DNA from: Acuticoccus yangtzensis
Lineage (GTDB): Bacteria; Pseudomonadota; Alphaproteobacteria; Rhizobiales; Amorphaceae
DNA length: 64,000 nt
Direction of reading: 5' to 3'
Assembly: GCF_001927245.1 (NCBI RefSeq)
Contig: NZ_MJUX01000001.1
Location: forward strand, 248,001 to 312,000
Position 1 is the stretch's first letter, and each line of letters opens with the position of its first letter. The position numbers and the translations under genes are program-made. Shown here piece after piece: positions 8,494 through 17,756 of the stretch. The notes below the pieces were generated by a model that did not search any database, was not told the origin of the DNA, and saw only the letters and a list, made by a program, of their open reading frames with translations.

Positions 8494-9041
8494 AACGAGA
8501 GGCACTCCCTCAACTGCGCCAGCGCTCGGCGCATCCGGCTCTTGATAGTGCCTAGGGGGGTCCCGTCGCGCTCGGCCAGCGCCCGATAGGTCACGCCGCC
8601 AAAATAGGCGATGCGGATCAAGCGGCCGTCGCCCTCGCCGAGGTCGTCGATGCAGGTGACGAGGCGCTTGGCCTCGGCCGACGCCATCGCCTTCTGGTCC
8701 GGCCGCATCGCCGTATCCGCCACCATTTCCGCTGCCTCCAAGGCTGCCAGCGGCGCCCTACGCGCCCGCAGCCGGTCGATACAATGGTTGCGCGTGATGG
8801 CGATCATCCACGTCGTCGCCTTCGCGCGGGAGGCCGCATAACGCTCCGCATAACGCCAGATCTTGACGTAGGCGTCCTGCATCGCGTCTTCCGCCTCGGC
8901 CTTGTCCTGGAGGATACGCAGGCAGAGCGCGAAAAGTTTGGCGTTGGTTCTTTGATAGAGGAGATCGAAGGCCCGGCGGTCGCCCAGGGCGGTCTTGTTC
9001 AACAGCTCGTCGATGCTGGCATCGTCCATGCTGGAAATCAT
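8490..9041 (-). CDS. ECF-type RNA polymerase sigma factor
   Basis: An extracytoplasmic-function sigma factor of 183 residues. Region 2 includes LCLRILQDKAEAEDAMQDAYVKIWRY; region 4 has IAYFGGVTYRALAERDGTPLGTIKSRMRRAL, a helix-turn-helix for -35 binding. The partner is the RskA-like anti-sigma encoded downstream with a 4-base overlap. The start is the ATG at 9041 with AAAGGA ten bases upstream; ATG 9029 is an alternative. The signal and regulon are unknown. A copy of its own promoter would be expected in 9042-9284, but no clear motif could be assigned. Confidence 0.92.
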   Translation of the reverse strand: MISSMDDASIDELLNKTALGDRRAFDLLYQRTNAKLFALCLRILQDKAEAEDAMQDAYVKIWRYAERYAASRAKATTWMIAITRNHCIDRLRARRAPLAALEAAEMVADTAMRPDQKAMASAEAKRLVTCIDDLGEGDGRLIRIAYFGGVTYRALAERDGTPLGTIKSRMRRALAQLRECLSL

Positions 9042-9284
9042 GCCGGAGGCGTCCTTTATCCCCGCTGCGGCCGACCGTTTGCAGCATGCCGCCACGTCCC
9101 CGAAGGACGGGCGGGCGAACCGGACGAGACCGTTTTGGCGGCAACTCTCGTCCAGGGTTCGCGGGGCTTCTACGGCAACGCGTTAAACCTCAAGGCGCTA
9201 GCCATAGCGGTGAAGTGGCGCGGAAACAATCGCAGTACCGCGCCACTTGCGTCCTTCTCCAGCGGGCCGGGCATCGTCGCCCGG

Positions 9285-9695
9285 TCAGGCCGGCACCGGC
9301 CGGCGGGAGCCGACGAGGAGTTCGATCACGAGCGCTTGATCGCGCGCGGTGGCATGGCGGTAGAGGTCCGCGATGGCGCCAGGATGAGCCCGCCACTCCG
9401 GGATCGTATGGCTTTCACATTCCGGCCGGCGTTCGTCGCGCACCAGTTCGGCGAGCGAGGTGCCGAGGGCATCGGCCACGGCCTTCAGCCGGACGATGGA
9501 GATGTTCCCCTTGCCATGCTCGAGCTGGGCCAGGAAGCGTTCCGACACACCGCTGCGTTCGGACAGAACGCGCCGCGAAATCCGGCACTTGTTGCGGGTG
9601 AGTTTGACCCGTGCACCGACATTCGCGAGGAACATGTCGCGGTGCCCGGACTCTTCGACGTCGAAGAGTGTATCGTTCAAGATCGTCTCAATCAT
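9285..9695 (-). CDS. XRE-family HTH regulator, BzdR/BoxR-like N-terminal half only
   Basis: A 136-residue DNA-binding protein. Residues 25-85 form an HTH_3 domain (VGARVKLTRNKCRISRRVLSERSGVSERFLAQLE...). It is very like the N-terminal domain of BzdR/BoxR regulators, including the SERxLAQLExGxGNIS signature. Those proteins carry a C-terminal shikimate-kinase-like effector domain, but here the reading frame ends about 40 residues after the HTH with no kinase part. No benzoyl-CoA or box genes are nearby. Start ATG at 9695; target unknown. Confidence 0.82.
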   Translation of the reverse strand: MIETILNDTLFDVEESGHRDMFLANVGARVKLTRNKCRISRRVLSERSGVSERFLAQLEHGKGNISIVRLKAVADALGTSLAELVRDERRPECESHTIPEWRAHPGAIADLYRHATARDQALVIELLVGSRRPVPA

Positions 9696-9771
9696 TCCGT
9701 CCCCACTGTTCTATTATTAATGGGAGAATTGAGTATGGAACTGCATCCGAAGGCGGTGACAGTTCAGCGAC

Positions 9772-9999
9772 TTAGGATGCAATTTTGGGCTCTGCCACCA
9801 TGTCGAGGCACCAGCGGTTGGCCTCGTCGGGCGTCAGCTCCAGTGCAAGGAGCGCGGCCGCAAGAAGTTGTGCGCAGATCACTTCTCCGCCACCTTCAGC
9901 CTCTGCGCGGGCATATTCGATGAGGCGGCTGAGAACCTCGCGATCATTGATCAGACTCGCTCGGTTGTAATTGTCCTGAACGTGAAAACAACCTGACAT
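9772..9999 (-). CDS. Small hypothetical protein (75 aa)
   Basis: Not recognised. It has a good ATG preceded by AGGGGTGATTAA, and the sequence is balanced and protein-like, with an acidic helix (EVLSRLIEYARAEAEGGGEVICAQLLAAALLALEL). No membrane segment or signal peptide. It lies alone between the HTH gene and the SARP-type activator, divergent from the latter, so their promoters must share 10000-10160. Function cannot be proposed. Confidence 0.5.
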   Translation of the reverse strand: MSGCFHVQDNYNRASLINDREVLSRLIEYARAEAEGGGEVICAQLLAAALLALELTPDEANRWCLDMVAEPKIAS

Positions 10000-10160
10000 T
10001 TAATCACCCCTATTGGCGTCAACTCCACGTGACACTCTAAACATAATATGTCATCGTGATTTCATCGTGAAACGGCCCGATTTGGGTTCCATCCTTTTCG
10101 CCCTCTGGTACCCGTGTTCACTTTTCGGCAAATGGGTTCCCGTCGATCGTCGGCATACAA

Positions 10161-12146
10161 ATGACAAGTGACGCTTTGTTGCAGATCCAACTACTTGGCA
10201 GCCCCGCCATCACGCGCGACGGTACGCCGATTGAATTTCCGAGCCGCAAGTCCGCCGCTCTTTGTCTTTACTTGATCGCCAATGCCGGCCGGCACATCGA
10301 ACGCGGCCACCTGGCAGCCTTGCTTTGGGGCGATCATGACGCGGAAGCGGCACGCGGTTCGCTGCGCAAATGCCTGTCGTTGTTGCGCGCCAACGATCAG
10401 ACCGCCTCGCTGATCGGGTCGGACCGCGGTCACGCCTGGTTCGCCGGCGATCCGACGCGGACCGATCTCGCGACCTTCAATCGCTGCCTCGGCGCCGGCA
10501 CCGAACGCGCCTACCGCGAGGCCAGCCGCCTGTGGCGCGGGCTCCCGCTGGCGGACTTCGAGCTCGGCGAGGCCCTGTTCGACGATTGGACCGCCCGGTT
10601 CCGCAGCGACACCGTCGGCGTCACCCACAAGTGCCTCGCCAAACGGCTGGATTCCATGCCCGAGGAACGGGCGCCGATCAGCCTGCAGATCGCAGCGTGC
10701 GAACTCCTCATCACCGTCGAGCCTTCGGACTCGGAAGCGAACGAAAGGCTCCTGCGCCTCCTCCTGAAGGATGGACAAAAAGCCGCAGCCGCACGCCAGT
10801 TCCGTGTCTACGTGAATGCGCTGAAGGAACTCGACCTGGACCCGCCGGCCGAGCTCGTGGAGGAGTTCCGCGGCGCCCTCGGCGGACCTGAGGTGGACGA
10901 GAGCCTTCCGCTGGCACGTGCCCCGAACGCGCCCCAGCGGGACCGGCCGAGCGTTGCCCTCGTGCGCGCCCGCCCGTCACAAAACGTCATGCCCGACCTT
11001 CTGAGCTATGCCCACTCGGAGGTCATCCACCAGCTCACGCGCTTCCGCTCCATGCGCTGCTTCGAGCGGGACGACCACGATCGAGGCGGCCAGGACACCG
11101 GCCTCATCGCGCGGATCGGCTTCACCGACGCGCTCGACCACGACTACCGCCTCCTGCTGTGGGACGAGCCGCGCGCCCGCTCCATCTATCTCAGGTGCGT
11201 CAACACGCGGCGCCAGGACACCGTGTCCTCCACCCGCATCGGCTATGACCGGCTGGAAGACCGCGCGTCGGCCGAGGCGATCATCGCCACCGCCATCAAC
11301 AGCCTCGAACAGGACATCATCACCGACGACCGGCCGCGCCTCTCGGGCTCACCGTTCGAGCGCTGGCTGGAGGCCTACCAGCTCCTCACCCAATGGAGCG
11401 AAGCCTCGGCCCGCCAGGCCATGCCGATCCTGGAGGACCTCGCCCTCGACCCGCAGGGCAAGCGCCTCAGCCTGGTCCACTCGTCGATCAGCTCGCTCCT
11501 GATGATCCGCCGGCTGATGATCCCCACCTCCGCGGCGATGGCGAAGGCCGATCAGGAGCGCGCCCAGGCGACCGCTCTCAAGGCGGTCTCGATCGACGCG
11601 CTGGAGCCGTTCAACCACATCATCCTCGGCTGGACGCGGATGCAGGCCAACGAGCATGACACCGCGCTCCTTTCCTTCGACGATGCGATGGCGCTGAACC
11701 CTTATTCGGCGTCCACCGTGGTCGCCGCGGCGGAGGCCTATGCCTATGCCGGCAACGCCGCCATGGCCTCGAAGCTCGCGGACAAGGCGGCCTCGCTGAC
11801 CGGGCGCTTCATACCGCCTTATTATTACACCTACTTCGCCAACATCGCTTATCTCAGCGGCGACCTCGACCGCTGCATCGAGCATCTGCGTCGCGCGCCG
11901 GAAAGCATCCACACGGCCACACTTCTCGTCGCCGCCCATGCCGAGCGCGAGGACATGAAGGCGGCCGCCGCCGCGCGCGTCCGGTTCGAGCGCGAATTGC
12001 GCCGGGCCGAGCCCTACGCCCAGTCCGACGGCAGCACCGTCTCCAAGTGGCTTGTGTCCACGAACATGCACCGCGACCCCTCGGTCAGGCAGAGAATGTT
12101 CGGCTCGCTGGAGCGGGCGGGGATGCCGGTCGCCGCCGCGCGCTGA
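10161..12146 (+). CDS. SARP/BTAD-type transcriptional activator with TPR-like C-terminus
   Basis: A 661-residue regulator. Residues about 7-80 match an OmpR-type winged helix (LLGSPAITRDGTPIEFPSRKSAALCLYLIA, then ALLWGDHDAEAARGSLRKCLSLLR). A bacterial transcriptional activation (BTAD) domain follows to about 245 (DWTARF...ALKELDLDPPAELVEEFRGAL). The middle region (265-400) resembles the part linking such activators to TPR repeats, and 420-650 is helical with TPR-like pairs (FDDAMALNPYSASTVVAAAEAYAYAGNAA). The family often controls secondary metabolite clusters. Here it is the nearest regulator to the precursor/YcaO pair, which is suggestive but not proof. No sensory membrane segment. Confidence 0.85.
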   Translation: MTSDALLQIQLLGSPAITRDGTPIEFPSRKSAALCLYLIANAGRHIERGHLAALLWGDHDAEAARGSLRKCLSLLRANDQTASLIGSDRGHAWFAGDPTRTDLATFNRCLGAGTERAYREASRLWRGLPLADFELGEALFDDWTARFRSDTVGVTHKCLAKRLDSMPEERAPISLQIAACELLITVEPSDSEANERLLRLLLKDGQKAAAARQFRVYVNALKELDLDPPAELVEEFRGALGGPEVDESLPLARAPNAPQRDRPSVALVRARPSQNVMPDLLSYAHSEVIHQLTRFRSMRCFERDDHDRGGQDTGLIARIGFTDALDHDYRLLLWDEPRARSIYLRCVNTRRQDTVSSTRIGYDRLEDRASAEAIIATAINSLEQDIITDDRPRLSGSPFERWLEAYQLLTQWSEASARQAMPILEDLALDPQGKRLSLVHSSISSLLMIRRLMIPTSAAMAKADQERAQATALKAVSIDALEPFNHIILGWTRMQANEHDTALLSFDDAMALNPYSASTVVAAAEAYAYAGNAAMASKLADKAASLTGRFIPPYYYTYFANIAYLSGDLDRCIEHLRRAPESIHTATLLVAAHAEREDMKAAAAARVRFERELRRAEPYAQSDGSTVSKWLVSTNMHRDPSVRQRMFGSLERAGMPVAAAR

Positions 12147-12225
12147 GGGACGGCGCCCGGATCGCATCGGGCACCGTCCGCCGCGGCATCTCCCGCCGCG
12201 GCATCATCAAATCAGCGGCACCGCC

Positions 12226-12262
12226 AGATCAGCGTCATCAGATCAGCGACGTCAGATCAGCG
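12226..12262. repeat. Three 14-bp tandem repeats at the 3' end of the RiPP precursor gene
   Basis: AGATCAGCG recurs at 12226, 12240 and 12254 with a 14-base period (linkers TCATC, ACGTC). The last unit covers the codons for the final Leu-Ile, the stop, and part of the preceding Pro of the precursor. The others lie just beyond the stop, between it and the convergent activator gene. Confidence 0.8.
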
Positions 12263-12557
12263 GGCGGCAGCAGCCGAGCACCGCGGCCGTGCCGAGCGTC
12301 TTCAGATAGTCCGGATCGTCCGCCTTCAGCTTCTGCGCATCCACCTCACGCGGGAGCACGACGTGAAGCGTCTCGCTGTCGTCCTCGTGCAGGACGACGT
12401 TGAGGCCGACCAGACTTTCCTCGGGCACACCGCAGGAGCGCAGATAGGCGACCGGGTCGGCGCGGAAGGCAGCCCGCTTGGCCGGATCGTTCGCCGCTTC
12501 GCCGAACGCCTTGCCGATGTGGGGGATCGCCGCCGTCTTGACCGGAATGCGTGCCAT
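12252..12557 (-). CDS. NHLP-type RiPP precursor peptide with Cys-Cys core
   Basis: The 101-residue product looks like a nitrile-hydratase-like leader peptide (NHLP) precursor. It has a short helix with DPAKRAAFRADPVAYLRSCG, then VGLNVVLHEDDSETLHVVLPR, the beta region typical of NHLP leaders. It ends in LGTAAVLGCCRPLI, where the adjacent Cys96-Cys97 form the likely modified core. There are no other Cys or Ser/Thr-rich stretches near the C-terminus. Start ATG 12557 (GAGAGG 8 bases upstream) leaves 117 bases to the divergent ycaO gene for promoters. An upstream ATG at 12653 has a stronger GGAGG seven bases away and would give 133 residues but only 21 bases between the genes. Confidence 0.78.
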   Translation of the reverse strand: MARIPVKTAAIPHIGKAFGEAANDPAKRAAFRADPVAYLRSCGVPEESLVGLNVVLHEDDSETLHVVLPREVDAQKLKADDPDYLKTLGTAAVLGCCRPLI

Positions 12558-12674
12558 CGTCGTATCCTCTCCTGCATCGGCGACGGTCGTCGCGCTCTCT
12601 GCCGATCGCGCAGTGACCACGCGGTTATTTTCCAATTCGCTTAAAGTCATCATCGTCACGCCTCCGATCTCATC

Positions 12675-13883
12675 ATGGTCACACCCGCCCAACGCTTTGC
12701 CATACCTTTGTCCGGCGGGGAACCGGCGTCGATCGACCTGTCCATCATCACGGCGAATATTTCGGGGTGCCCGGCCAGCTTTCGCATCGCCCGGCCCGCC
12801 AACCCGGCCTCGGCACCGCGGTGGACACGCGCCTTCGTCGCCGCCGCCGGCCGCGGCTTCACCCCGCGAGAGGCCGAAACCGGCGTCATCTTCGAGGCGA
12901 TCGAACGGGCGTCGGCCCTCGCCGACGGTCCAGAGGATCCCCGCCGCCACATTGCCGCCGATCCCGCCCGCAACGCAAACCATTACTGGCAGTTCAGCGC
13001 CGCACAACTCCGTCAGCTGAGCGAACGCGCAGCAACGGACCTCGCCGAACCCTCCAGCGTCGCCGCGACCGACCTCGTGAGCGGCCAAGCCATCATGGTG
13101 CCCGCCAGCGCGATCTTCGTCGATGAGGACATCCGGCTCGGCTGGCCGCCCATTGTCGGCACCTCGAGCGGGACGGCCGCGCGCCCCGCCTTTGCGGACG
13201 CCGCCCGCGCGGCTCTCCTTGAACGCATCGAGCGCGATGGCTTGGCGATCTGGTGGTACAACCGCCTGCCCGCGCCGGTGCTCGACCCGCAGGACGTGGC
13301 CGACGCGCTGCCGCCCGCCTTCGCCGCGTGGATCACCGGCCGCCGCCGCACGACCACGCTCCTCATGACGCCGACCGACCTCCCCGTTCCGGCCGTCGTC
13401 GCCCTCACCGCGACCTCCGCGGGCGATGCCCCGGCGATCGGCGCCGCCGCCGCGCTCGACCCCTGCCAGGCGGTGCGCGCCGCCATCCTGGAGGCGCTGC
13501 AGTGCGAGATCGCCCTCGCCCACATGCGCCTTGCCCAGGAGTGCGCGGATCCGCCGCCCGTTCCGCCGCTCCTCGCCTGGTCGCGCACGACGCGCCTCCA
13601 CGACCACGCTCATCTGGCCGGCGCGGCGACCGTCCGCCTTCCCGCCCCCACGACCGAAGCACGCCTCCTCGCCGGCCTGGCGCGCGCGGAGGTCGACGTC
13701 GCCATCGCCGACATCACCCGGCCGGAGATCGGCATCCCCGTCGCCAAGGCCGTCTCGCGCACGCTGCGGGACTGGCAACCGCGTTTCGCGCCCGGCCGCC
13801 TCGCCGATGTCCCGGTCAAACTCGGCCTGCGCGACAGGCCGGCGCGCGAGGACGAGATGAACCCGCTCCCCTTCGTCATCTGA
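12675..13883 (+). CDS. YcaO-domain cyclodehydratase (SagD-like)
   Basis: YcaO enzymes use ATP to activate backbone amides; with a RiPP precursor they form thiazolines/oxazolines. The 402 residues carry ATP-binding signatures: GRGFTPREAETGVIFEAIERAS (Glu74, Glu77, Arg78), LLERIERDG (Glu183, Glu186, Arg187), IGAAAALDPCQAVRAAILEALQ, and the late VDVAIADITRPEIGIPVAKAV. The protein ends NPLPFVI, like the proline-rich terminus of azoline-forming YcaOs. The usual Asn in the SNG segment is Ser (TSSGTAA). There is no fused E1/ThiF or Ocin partner domain and no separate partner or dehydrogenase gene in the window. No clear Shine-Dalgarno before ATG 12675. Transcribed away from the precursor gene. Confidence 0.87.
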   Translation: MVTPAQRFAIPLSGGEPASIDLSIITANISGCPASFRIARPANPASAPRWTRAFVAAAGRGFTPREAETGVIFEAIERASALADGPEDPRRHIAADPARNANHYWQFSAAQLRQLSERAATDLAEPSSVAATDLVSGQAIMVPASAIFVDEDIRLGWPPIVGTSSGTAARPAFADAARAALLERIERDGLAIWWYNRLPAPVLDPQDVADALPPAFAAWITGRRRTTTLLMTPTDLPVPAVVALTATSAGDAPAIGAAAALDPCQAVRAAILEALQCEIALAHMRLAQECADPPPVPPLLAWSRTTRLHDHAHLAGAATVRLPAPTTEARLLAGLARAEVDVAIADITRPEIGIPVAKAVSRTLRDWQPRFAPGRLADVPVKLGLRDRPAREDEMNPLPFVI

Positions 13884-13958
13884 CCGCGCCGCCGGGGGCT
13901 TAGCCGCCGGCCCGATCGGCGCTACACCGTAGACCGGAGCGAACCCCTAAGGACCGCC

Positions 13959-14801
13959 ATGCCCGCCACCTCATCACCGCGCGCCGTCAGCTTCACCGCA
14001 CTTCGCCTCGCCGCGCTGACCGGAGCCCTGGCGCTCGCCGGATGCGTCGGCGGCTCCGGCGGCGGCACCGCCAGTGCCGCGGGGGGATGCGCCGCCCCCG
14101 CCACCATCCCGGACGGCGACGACGACCTCGCCCTCTTCGCCGGGAGCTGCGCCACCTTCACCACCTTCACCGAAGGCGGCGAGACCTGGCGCATCCAAAC
14201 CTTCCGCAACGGCTCCGGCCCGCTCTTCGTGGTGCCGCACGACGACGAGAACGCCTCGCTCGCCACCGCCGCAGCCGCCATCGCCGCACGCGGCGGCACG
14301 GTGACCGCGGTGGAAACCGGCGGCCGACGCTTCAACGGCCGCATCGACCCCAACCGCAACTTCGACGGGGGCGCCCTCTCCTGCGGCAAGCCCCGCCGCA
14401 GCCCCCGCTTCGTCGCGGCGATGCTGCCCGGCGGGCGCCCCATCATCGCCCTTCACACCAACAGCCCCGGCGCCGCGTCGACGGGCGGGTCCGGCACCAT
14501 CTCCATCCGCGCCCCCTATGCCGGGGCCACCGCCTTCCCCGCCACCGGCCCGCTCGCCAAGGACGACGCCATGGTGATCCTCGCCAGCCGCAACGGCCCC
14601 GCGGGGGTCCAGAGCCTCACCCGGCGGCTCAATGCGGCCGGCATCAACGTCATGGTGGAGACGGTCGACACCACGCGGACCGACTGCTCGCTGTCCCACT
14701 ACGCAGTCGCCAACGGCATTCCCTACGCCAACGTGGAGGCCGCCCACGGTGACGGCGCCACCCAGCGCGCGATCCTCGACATCCTCCTGCGCGAGATGTG
14801 A
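13959..14801 (+). CDS. Lipoprotein with M14/AstE-like zinc peptidase residues
   Basis: A 280-residue protein with a lipobox (LALAGC, Cys29), so probably anchored in the envelope. The body has His94-x-x-Glu97 (VPHDDEN), DPNRNF at 131-136 and a later His167 (IALHTNS). This spacing recalls the zinc ligands and Arg of M14 carboxypeptidase/succinylglutamate desuccinylase folds. Enzymatic function is inferred only. It lies 75 bases after ycaO in the same direction and could be part of that transcript, for example in processing or self-protection, or be unrelated. A GC-rich hairpin without T-run follows the stop. Confidence 0.7.
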   Translation: MPATSSPRAVSFTALRLAALTGALALAGCVGGSGGGTASAAGGCAAPATIPDGDDDLALFAGSCATFTTFTEGGETWRIQTFRNGSGPLFVVPHDDENASLATAAAAIAARGGTVTAVETGGRRFNGRIDPNRNFDGGALSCGKPRRSPRFVAAMLPGGRPIIALHTNSPGAASTGGSGTISIRAPYAGATAFPATGPLAKDDAMVILASRNGPAGVQSLTRRLNAAGINVMVETVDTTRTDCSLSHYAVANGIPYANVEAAHGDGATQRAILDILLREM

Positions 14802-14997
14802 GCCGGAGCGGGGCGGACGGCGCCCCGGCTCCGCCAGTCTCCCCCGGTCGACGCGCTGTGTGCGGGTCACACCCGGCACCGGCCGCGCGCCGCGTCCCCG
14901 ATCCGGAACATTGCAGAACGTTGACTCTTGGGGCGTGCGGCGGCAGCGTCCGCCCCCATGCCCCGGACGGCCGGGCGCCTCATCCACGAGGCCAAGA

Positions 14998-17163
14998 ATG
15001 ACCTATACGTTTACAACGACCGGCGGTGTCGGGATCACCCGCACCGATCAAATCGTCGATCACGACACCGCGCTCGACCGGTGGATCGCCCGCCTCGACC
15101 ACGAGCGCGGCTGCGTCTTCACGTCGAGCTACGAATTCCCCGGCCGCTACACGCGATGGGACTACGCGCTCGTCGACCCGCCCCTCGTGGTGGAAGCCAA
15201 GGGCCGCACCGTCACCGTCACCGCGCTGAACGCGCGCGGCGTGCCGCTGCTGTCCGCCGCCGAGGCCGCCTTCGCCACCGCCGACCTCACCTCGACACGC
15301 AGCGCCAACAGCGTCGTCACCATCGTGCCGGAGCCGAACGAGGACACGCTCTTCTTCGAGGAGGACCGCTCGCGCCGTCCCACCGCCTTCACGGCGCTTC
15401 GGGCCCTGCGCGCCTTCTTTGCCACCGGCGAGGACACCCAGCTCGGCTTCGCCGGCGCCTTCGGCTACGACCTCGCCTTCCAGTTCGACCCCATCCCGAT
15501 GGTGCTGAACCGGCCGGACAGCCAGCGCGACTTCGTGCTCTATCTGCCGGACGAGATCCTCGTCGTCGACCACTACGCCAAGCAGGCCACCGTCGCCGCC
15601 TACGAGTTCTATTATGGCGACGAAACCACAGAGGGCGTGCCGCGCATCCCCTCGCCGCGCCCGCTGGCCCCGCACCGCAACTCCGCCGAGGACGACCTCA
15701 CCCCCGGCCAATATGCCGACGTGGTGCGCAAGGCCTTCGACTATTTCAACCGCGGCGACCTCTTCGAGGTGGTGCCGAGCCAGACCTTCCGTGACCCGCT
15801 GTCGGACGCCCCGTCCGCCATCATGCGGCGCCTCACCAAGATCAACCCGTCCCCCTACGGCTTCTTCATCAACCTCGGCGCGGATGAATATCTCGTCGGC
15901 GCCTCGCCGGAGATGTTCGTGCGCGTCACCGGGCGGCGGGTGGAAACCTGTCCGATCTCCGGCACCATCAAGCGCGGGCGGGACGCGATCGAGGACGAGG
16001 AGCAGATCCGTAAGCTGCTCAACTCGGCCAAGGACGAGACCGAGCTCACCATGTGCTCGGACGTCGACCGCAACGACAAGAGCCGGGTCTGCGCGCCGGA
16101 GTCCGTGCGCGTCATCGGCCGCCGCCAGATCGAGATGTATTCGCGGCTGATCCACACGGTCGACCACATCGAGGGCATCCTGCTGGACGGGCGCGACGCG
16201 CTGGACGCCTTCCTCTCCCACGCCTGGGCCGTCACCGTGACGGGCGCGCCCAAGCGCCGGGCGATGACCTTCATCGAGGCCAACGAAAAGAGCCCGCGCG
16301 CCTGGTATGGCGGTGCCGTCGGCCTCGTCCACCTCAACGGCGACCTCAACACCGGGCTGACGCTGCGCACCGTGCACATCCGCGACGGTGTGGCGGAGGT
16401 GCGCGCAGGCGCCACCGTGCTCGCCGATTCGGACGCGGACGCGGAGGAGGCCGAGACCGTCCTCAAGGCGTCGGCCATGCGTGCGGCGATCCGCGGCGAA
16501 GGCGGCGCGGAGACGACGCGCACGAAGAAGCCGCGCCCCGGCGAAGGCAAGCGCGCGCTGCTGGTCGACCACGACGACAGCTTCGTCCACACCCTCGCCG
16601 GCTATCTGCGCCGCTGCGGGCTGGAGGTCGTCACCGTGCGCTCACCCGTCGACCGCGCGACGTTCAACCGCCTGAAGCCCGATCTCGTGGTGATGTCGCC
16701 CGGCCCCGGCATCCCGTCCGACTTCGATTGCGCGGCGACCATCCACCTCGCCGAGTCGCGCCGCCTCCCCGTCTTCGGCGTGTGCCTGGGCCTTCAGGCG
16801 ATGGTGGAGGCGCAGGGCGGCAAGCTCGCCTTCGCACCGCCGATGCATGGCAAGGCCTCCACCCTCGTCACGGTGCCCGGATCGCGCCTGTTCGACGGGC
16901 TCACCGGTCCCTTGACCGTCGGCCGCTACCACTCCCTGGTCGCCGACCCGGAGGCGCTGCCGCCCGAATTCGTCGTCACCGCCCGCGCGCCGGACGGGGC
17001 GATCATGGCGGTGGAGCACGCCTCGGCGCCGATGATGGCGGTGCAGTTCCACCCCGAAAGCATCATGTCGCTCGGCAACAATGTGGGACTCTCCATCCTG
17101 GAGAACGCGATCGCCGCGCTGTTCGACCGCGAGCCCTCCTCCGATGAAGAGGCGGCGGCCTGA
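14998..17163 (+). CDS. trpEG: Fused anthranilate synthase TrpE(G)
   Basis: A 721-residue fusion of both anthranilate synthase components, first step of tryptophan synthesis. Residues 1-500 are the chorismate-using TrpE part ([65 protein letters not shown]). Residues about 520-715 are the class I glutamine amidotransferase, with [18 protein letters not shown], the nucleophilic Cys in FGVCLGLQ, and the final His/Glu in FHPES. Fusions of this kind are well known in Rhizobiales. ATG 14998 follows GAGG. No Trp-rich leader peptide could be found in the 196 bases upstream, so classical attenuation is not supported. Confidence 0.96.
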   Translation: MTYTFTTTGGVGITRTDQIVDHDTALDRWIARLDHERGCVFTSSYEFPGRYTRWDYALVDPPLVVEAKGRTVTVTALNARGVPLLSAAEAAFATADLTSTRSANSVVTIVPEPNEDTLFFEEDRSRRPTAFTALRALRAFFATGEDTQLGFAGAFGYDLAFQFDPIPMVLNRPDSQRDFVLYLPDEILVVDHYAKQATVAAYEFYYGDETTEGVPRIPSPRPLAPHRNSAEDDLTPGQYADVVRKAFDYFNRGDLFEVVPSQTFRDPLSDAPSAIMRRLTKINPSPYGFFINLGADEYLVGASPEMFVRVTGRRVETCPISGTIKRGRDAIEDEEQIRKLLNSAKDETELTMCSDVDRNDKSRVCAPESVRVIGRRQIEMYSRLIHTVDHIEGILLDGRDALDAFLSHAWAVTVTGAPKRRAMTFIEANEKSPRAWYGGAVGLVHLNGDLNTGLTLRTVHIRDGVAEVRAGATVLADSDADAEEAETVLKASAMRAAIRGEGGAETTRTKKPRPGEGKRALLVDHDDSFVHTLAGYLRRCGLEVVTVRSPVDRATFNRLKPDLVVMSPGPGIPSDFDCAATIHLAESRRLPVFGVCLGLQAMVEAQGGKLAFAPPMHGKASTLVTVPGSRLFDGLTGPLTVGRYHSLVADPEALPPEFVVTARAPDGAIMAVEHASAPMMAVQFHPESIMSLGNNVGLSILENAIAALFDREPSSDEEAAA

Positions 17164-17182
17164 ACACACCCACACGATCACG

Positions 17183-17222
17183 AAAAAAGGGGGCGGAACC
17201 GCAGCGGTTCCGCCCCCTTTTC
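17183..17222. terminator. Bidirectional rho-independent terminator between trpEG and sodC
   Basis: A perfect 13-bp stem (17189-17201 with 17205-17217, loop CAG) is flanked by an A-run on the left and a T-run on the right. It can therefore stop transcription from both convergent genes. Confidence 0.93.
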
Positions 17223-17237
17223 GTGTTGGTCCGCGAT

Positions 17238-17756
17238 TTATTCGATGACCGCGCAAGCGATGCGCCCGCCCGCGTCACCGGAGGGCGCGGACTGGTAGTC
17301 GTCCGCCCCGGCGTGGATCATCAGCGCCGAGCCGTCGTCGTCGAGCAGCGGGTTCATCTCTCCGTCGACGCTGACGAAGGTGTTGAGCACCTCGATCGCC
17401 AGGTGACCGTCGGCGCCGACGTGGACGTTGGGCATGTCGCCCGCATGCGGCCCAGCGTCGACCAGAAAGCCGTGCTCCTTGCCGCCCGCATAATGGCCGC
17501 CCGCGGTGGAGAAGCCCTCGGCCGCGTCACAGGCGCCCGTCTCGTGGATGTGGAAGCCGTGAACGCCCTCGGGCAGGCCCTCGACATCGGCGGTGATGAG
17601 AACGCCATGGGGCGTCTGCTGAAACGACACGGTGCCGATTTCAGCGCCCTCGGCGTTGATCACGGTGCCGCTGGCCGCATCCTGCGCGGCGGCAGGCGTC
17701 AAGGCGGCGGCCGTCAGCGCGCCGGCGGTGCCGAGAGCGAGAATGAGCGTGCGCAT
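17238..17756 (-). CDS. sodC: Periplasmic Cu/Zn superoxide dismutase
   Basis: Converts superoxide to peroxide and oxygen in the periplasm. The 172 residues start with a signal peptide (cleaved after LTPAAAQ, about residue 25). They contain the copper ligands GFHIHETG, the bridging and zinc ligands in GGHYAGGKEHG and the following HAGDMPNV region, and the late His in MIHAGADDY. Two Cys (GACDAA and IACAVIE) can form the conserved disulfide. Monocistronic: ended by the shared terminator, with GGAG upstream of ATG 17756. Confidence 0.95.
   Translation of the reverse strand: MRTLILALGTAGALTAAALTPAAAQDAASGTVINAEGAEIGTVSFQQTPHGVLITADVEGLPEGVHGFHIHETGACDAAEGFSTAGGHYAGGKEHGFLVDAGPHAGDMPNVHVGADGHLAIEVLNTFVSVDGEMNPLLDDDGSALMIHAGADDYQSAPSGDAGGRIACAVIE

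Noticed and set aside
12252-13778. A 508-codon minus-strand frame running through ycaO
   Set aside because: Only its last part is a plausible gene (the precursor); the rest mirrors ycaO.
14802-14997. Possible trp attenuator before trpEG
   Set aside because: No Trp-codon-rich leader peptide and no competing terminator with T-run could be seen.
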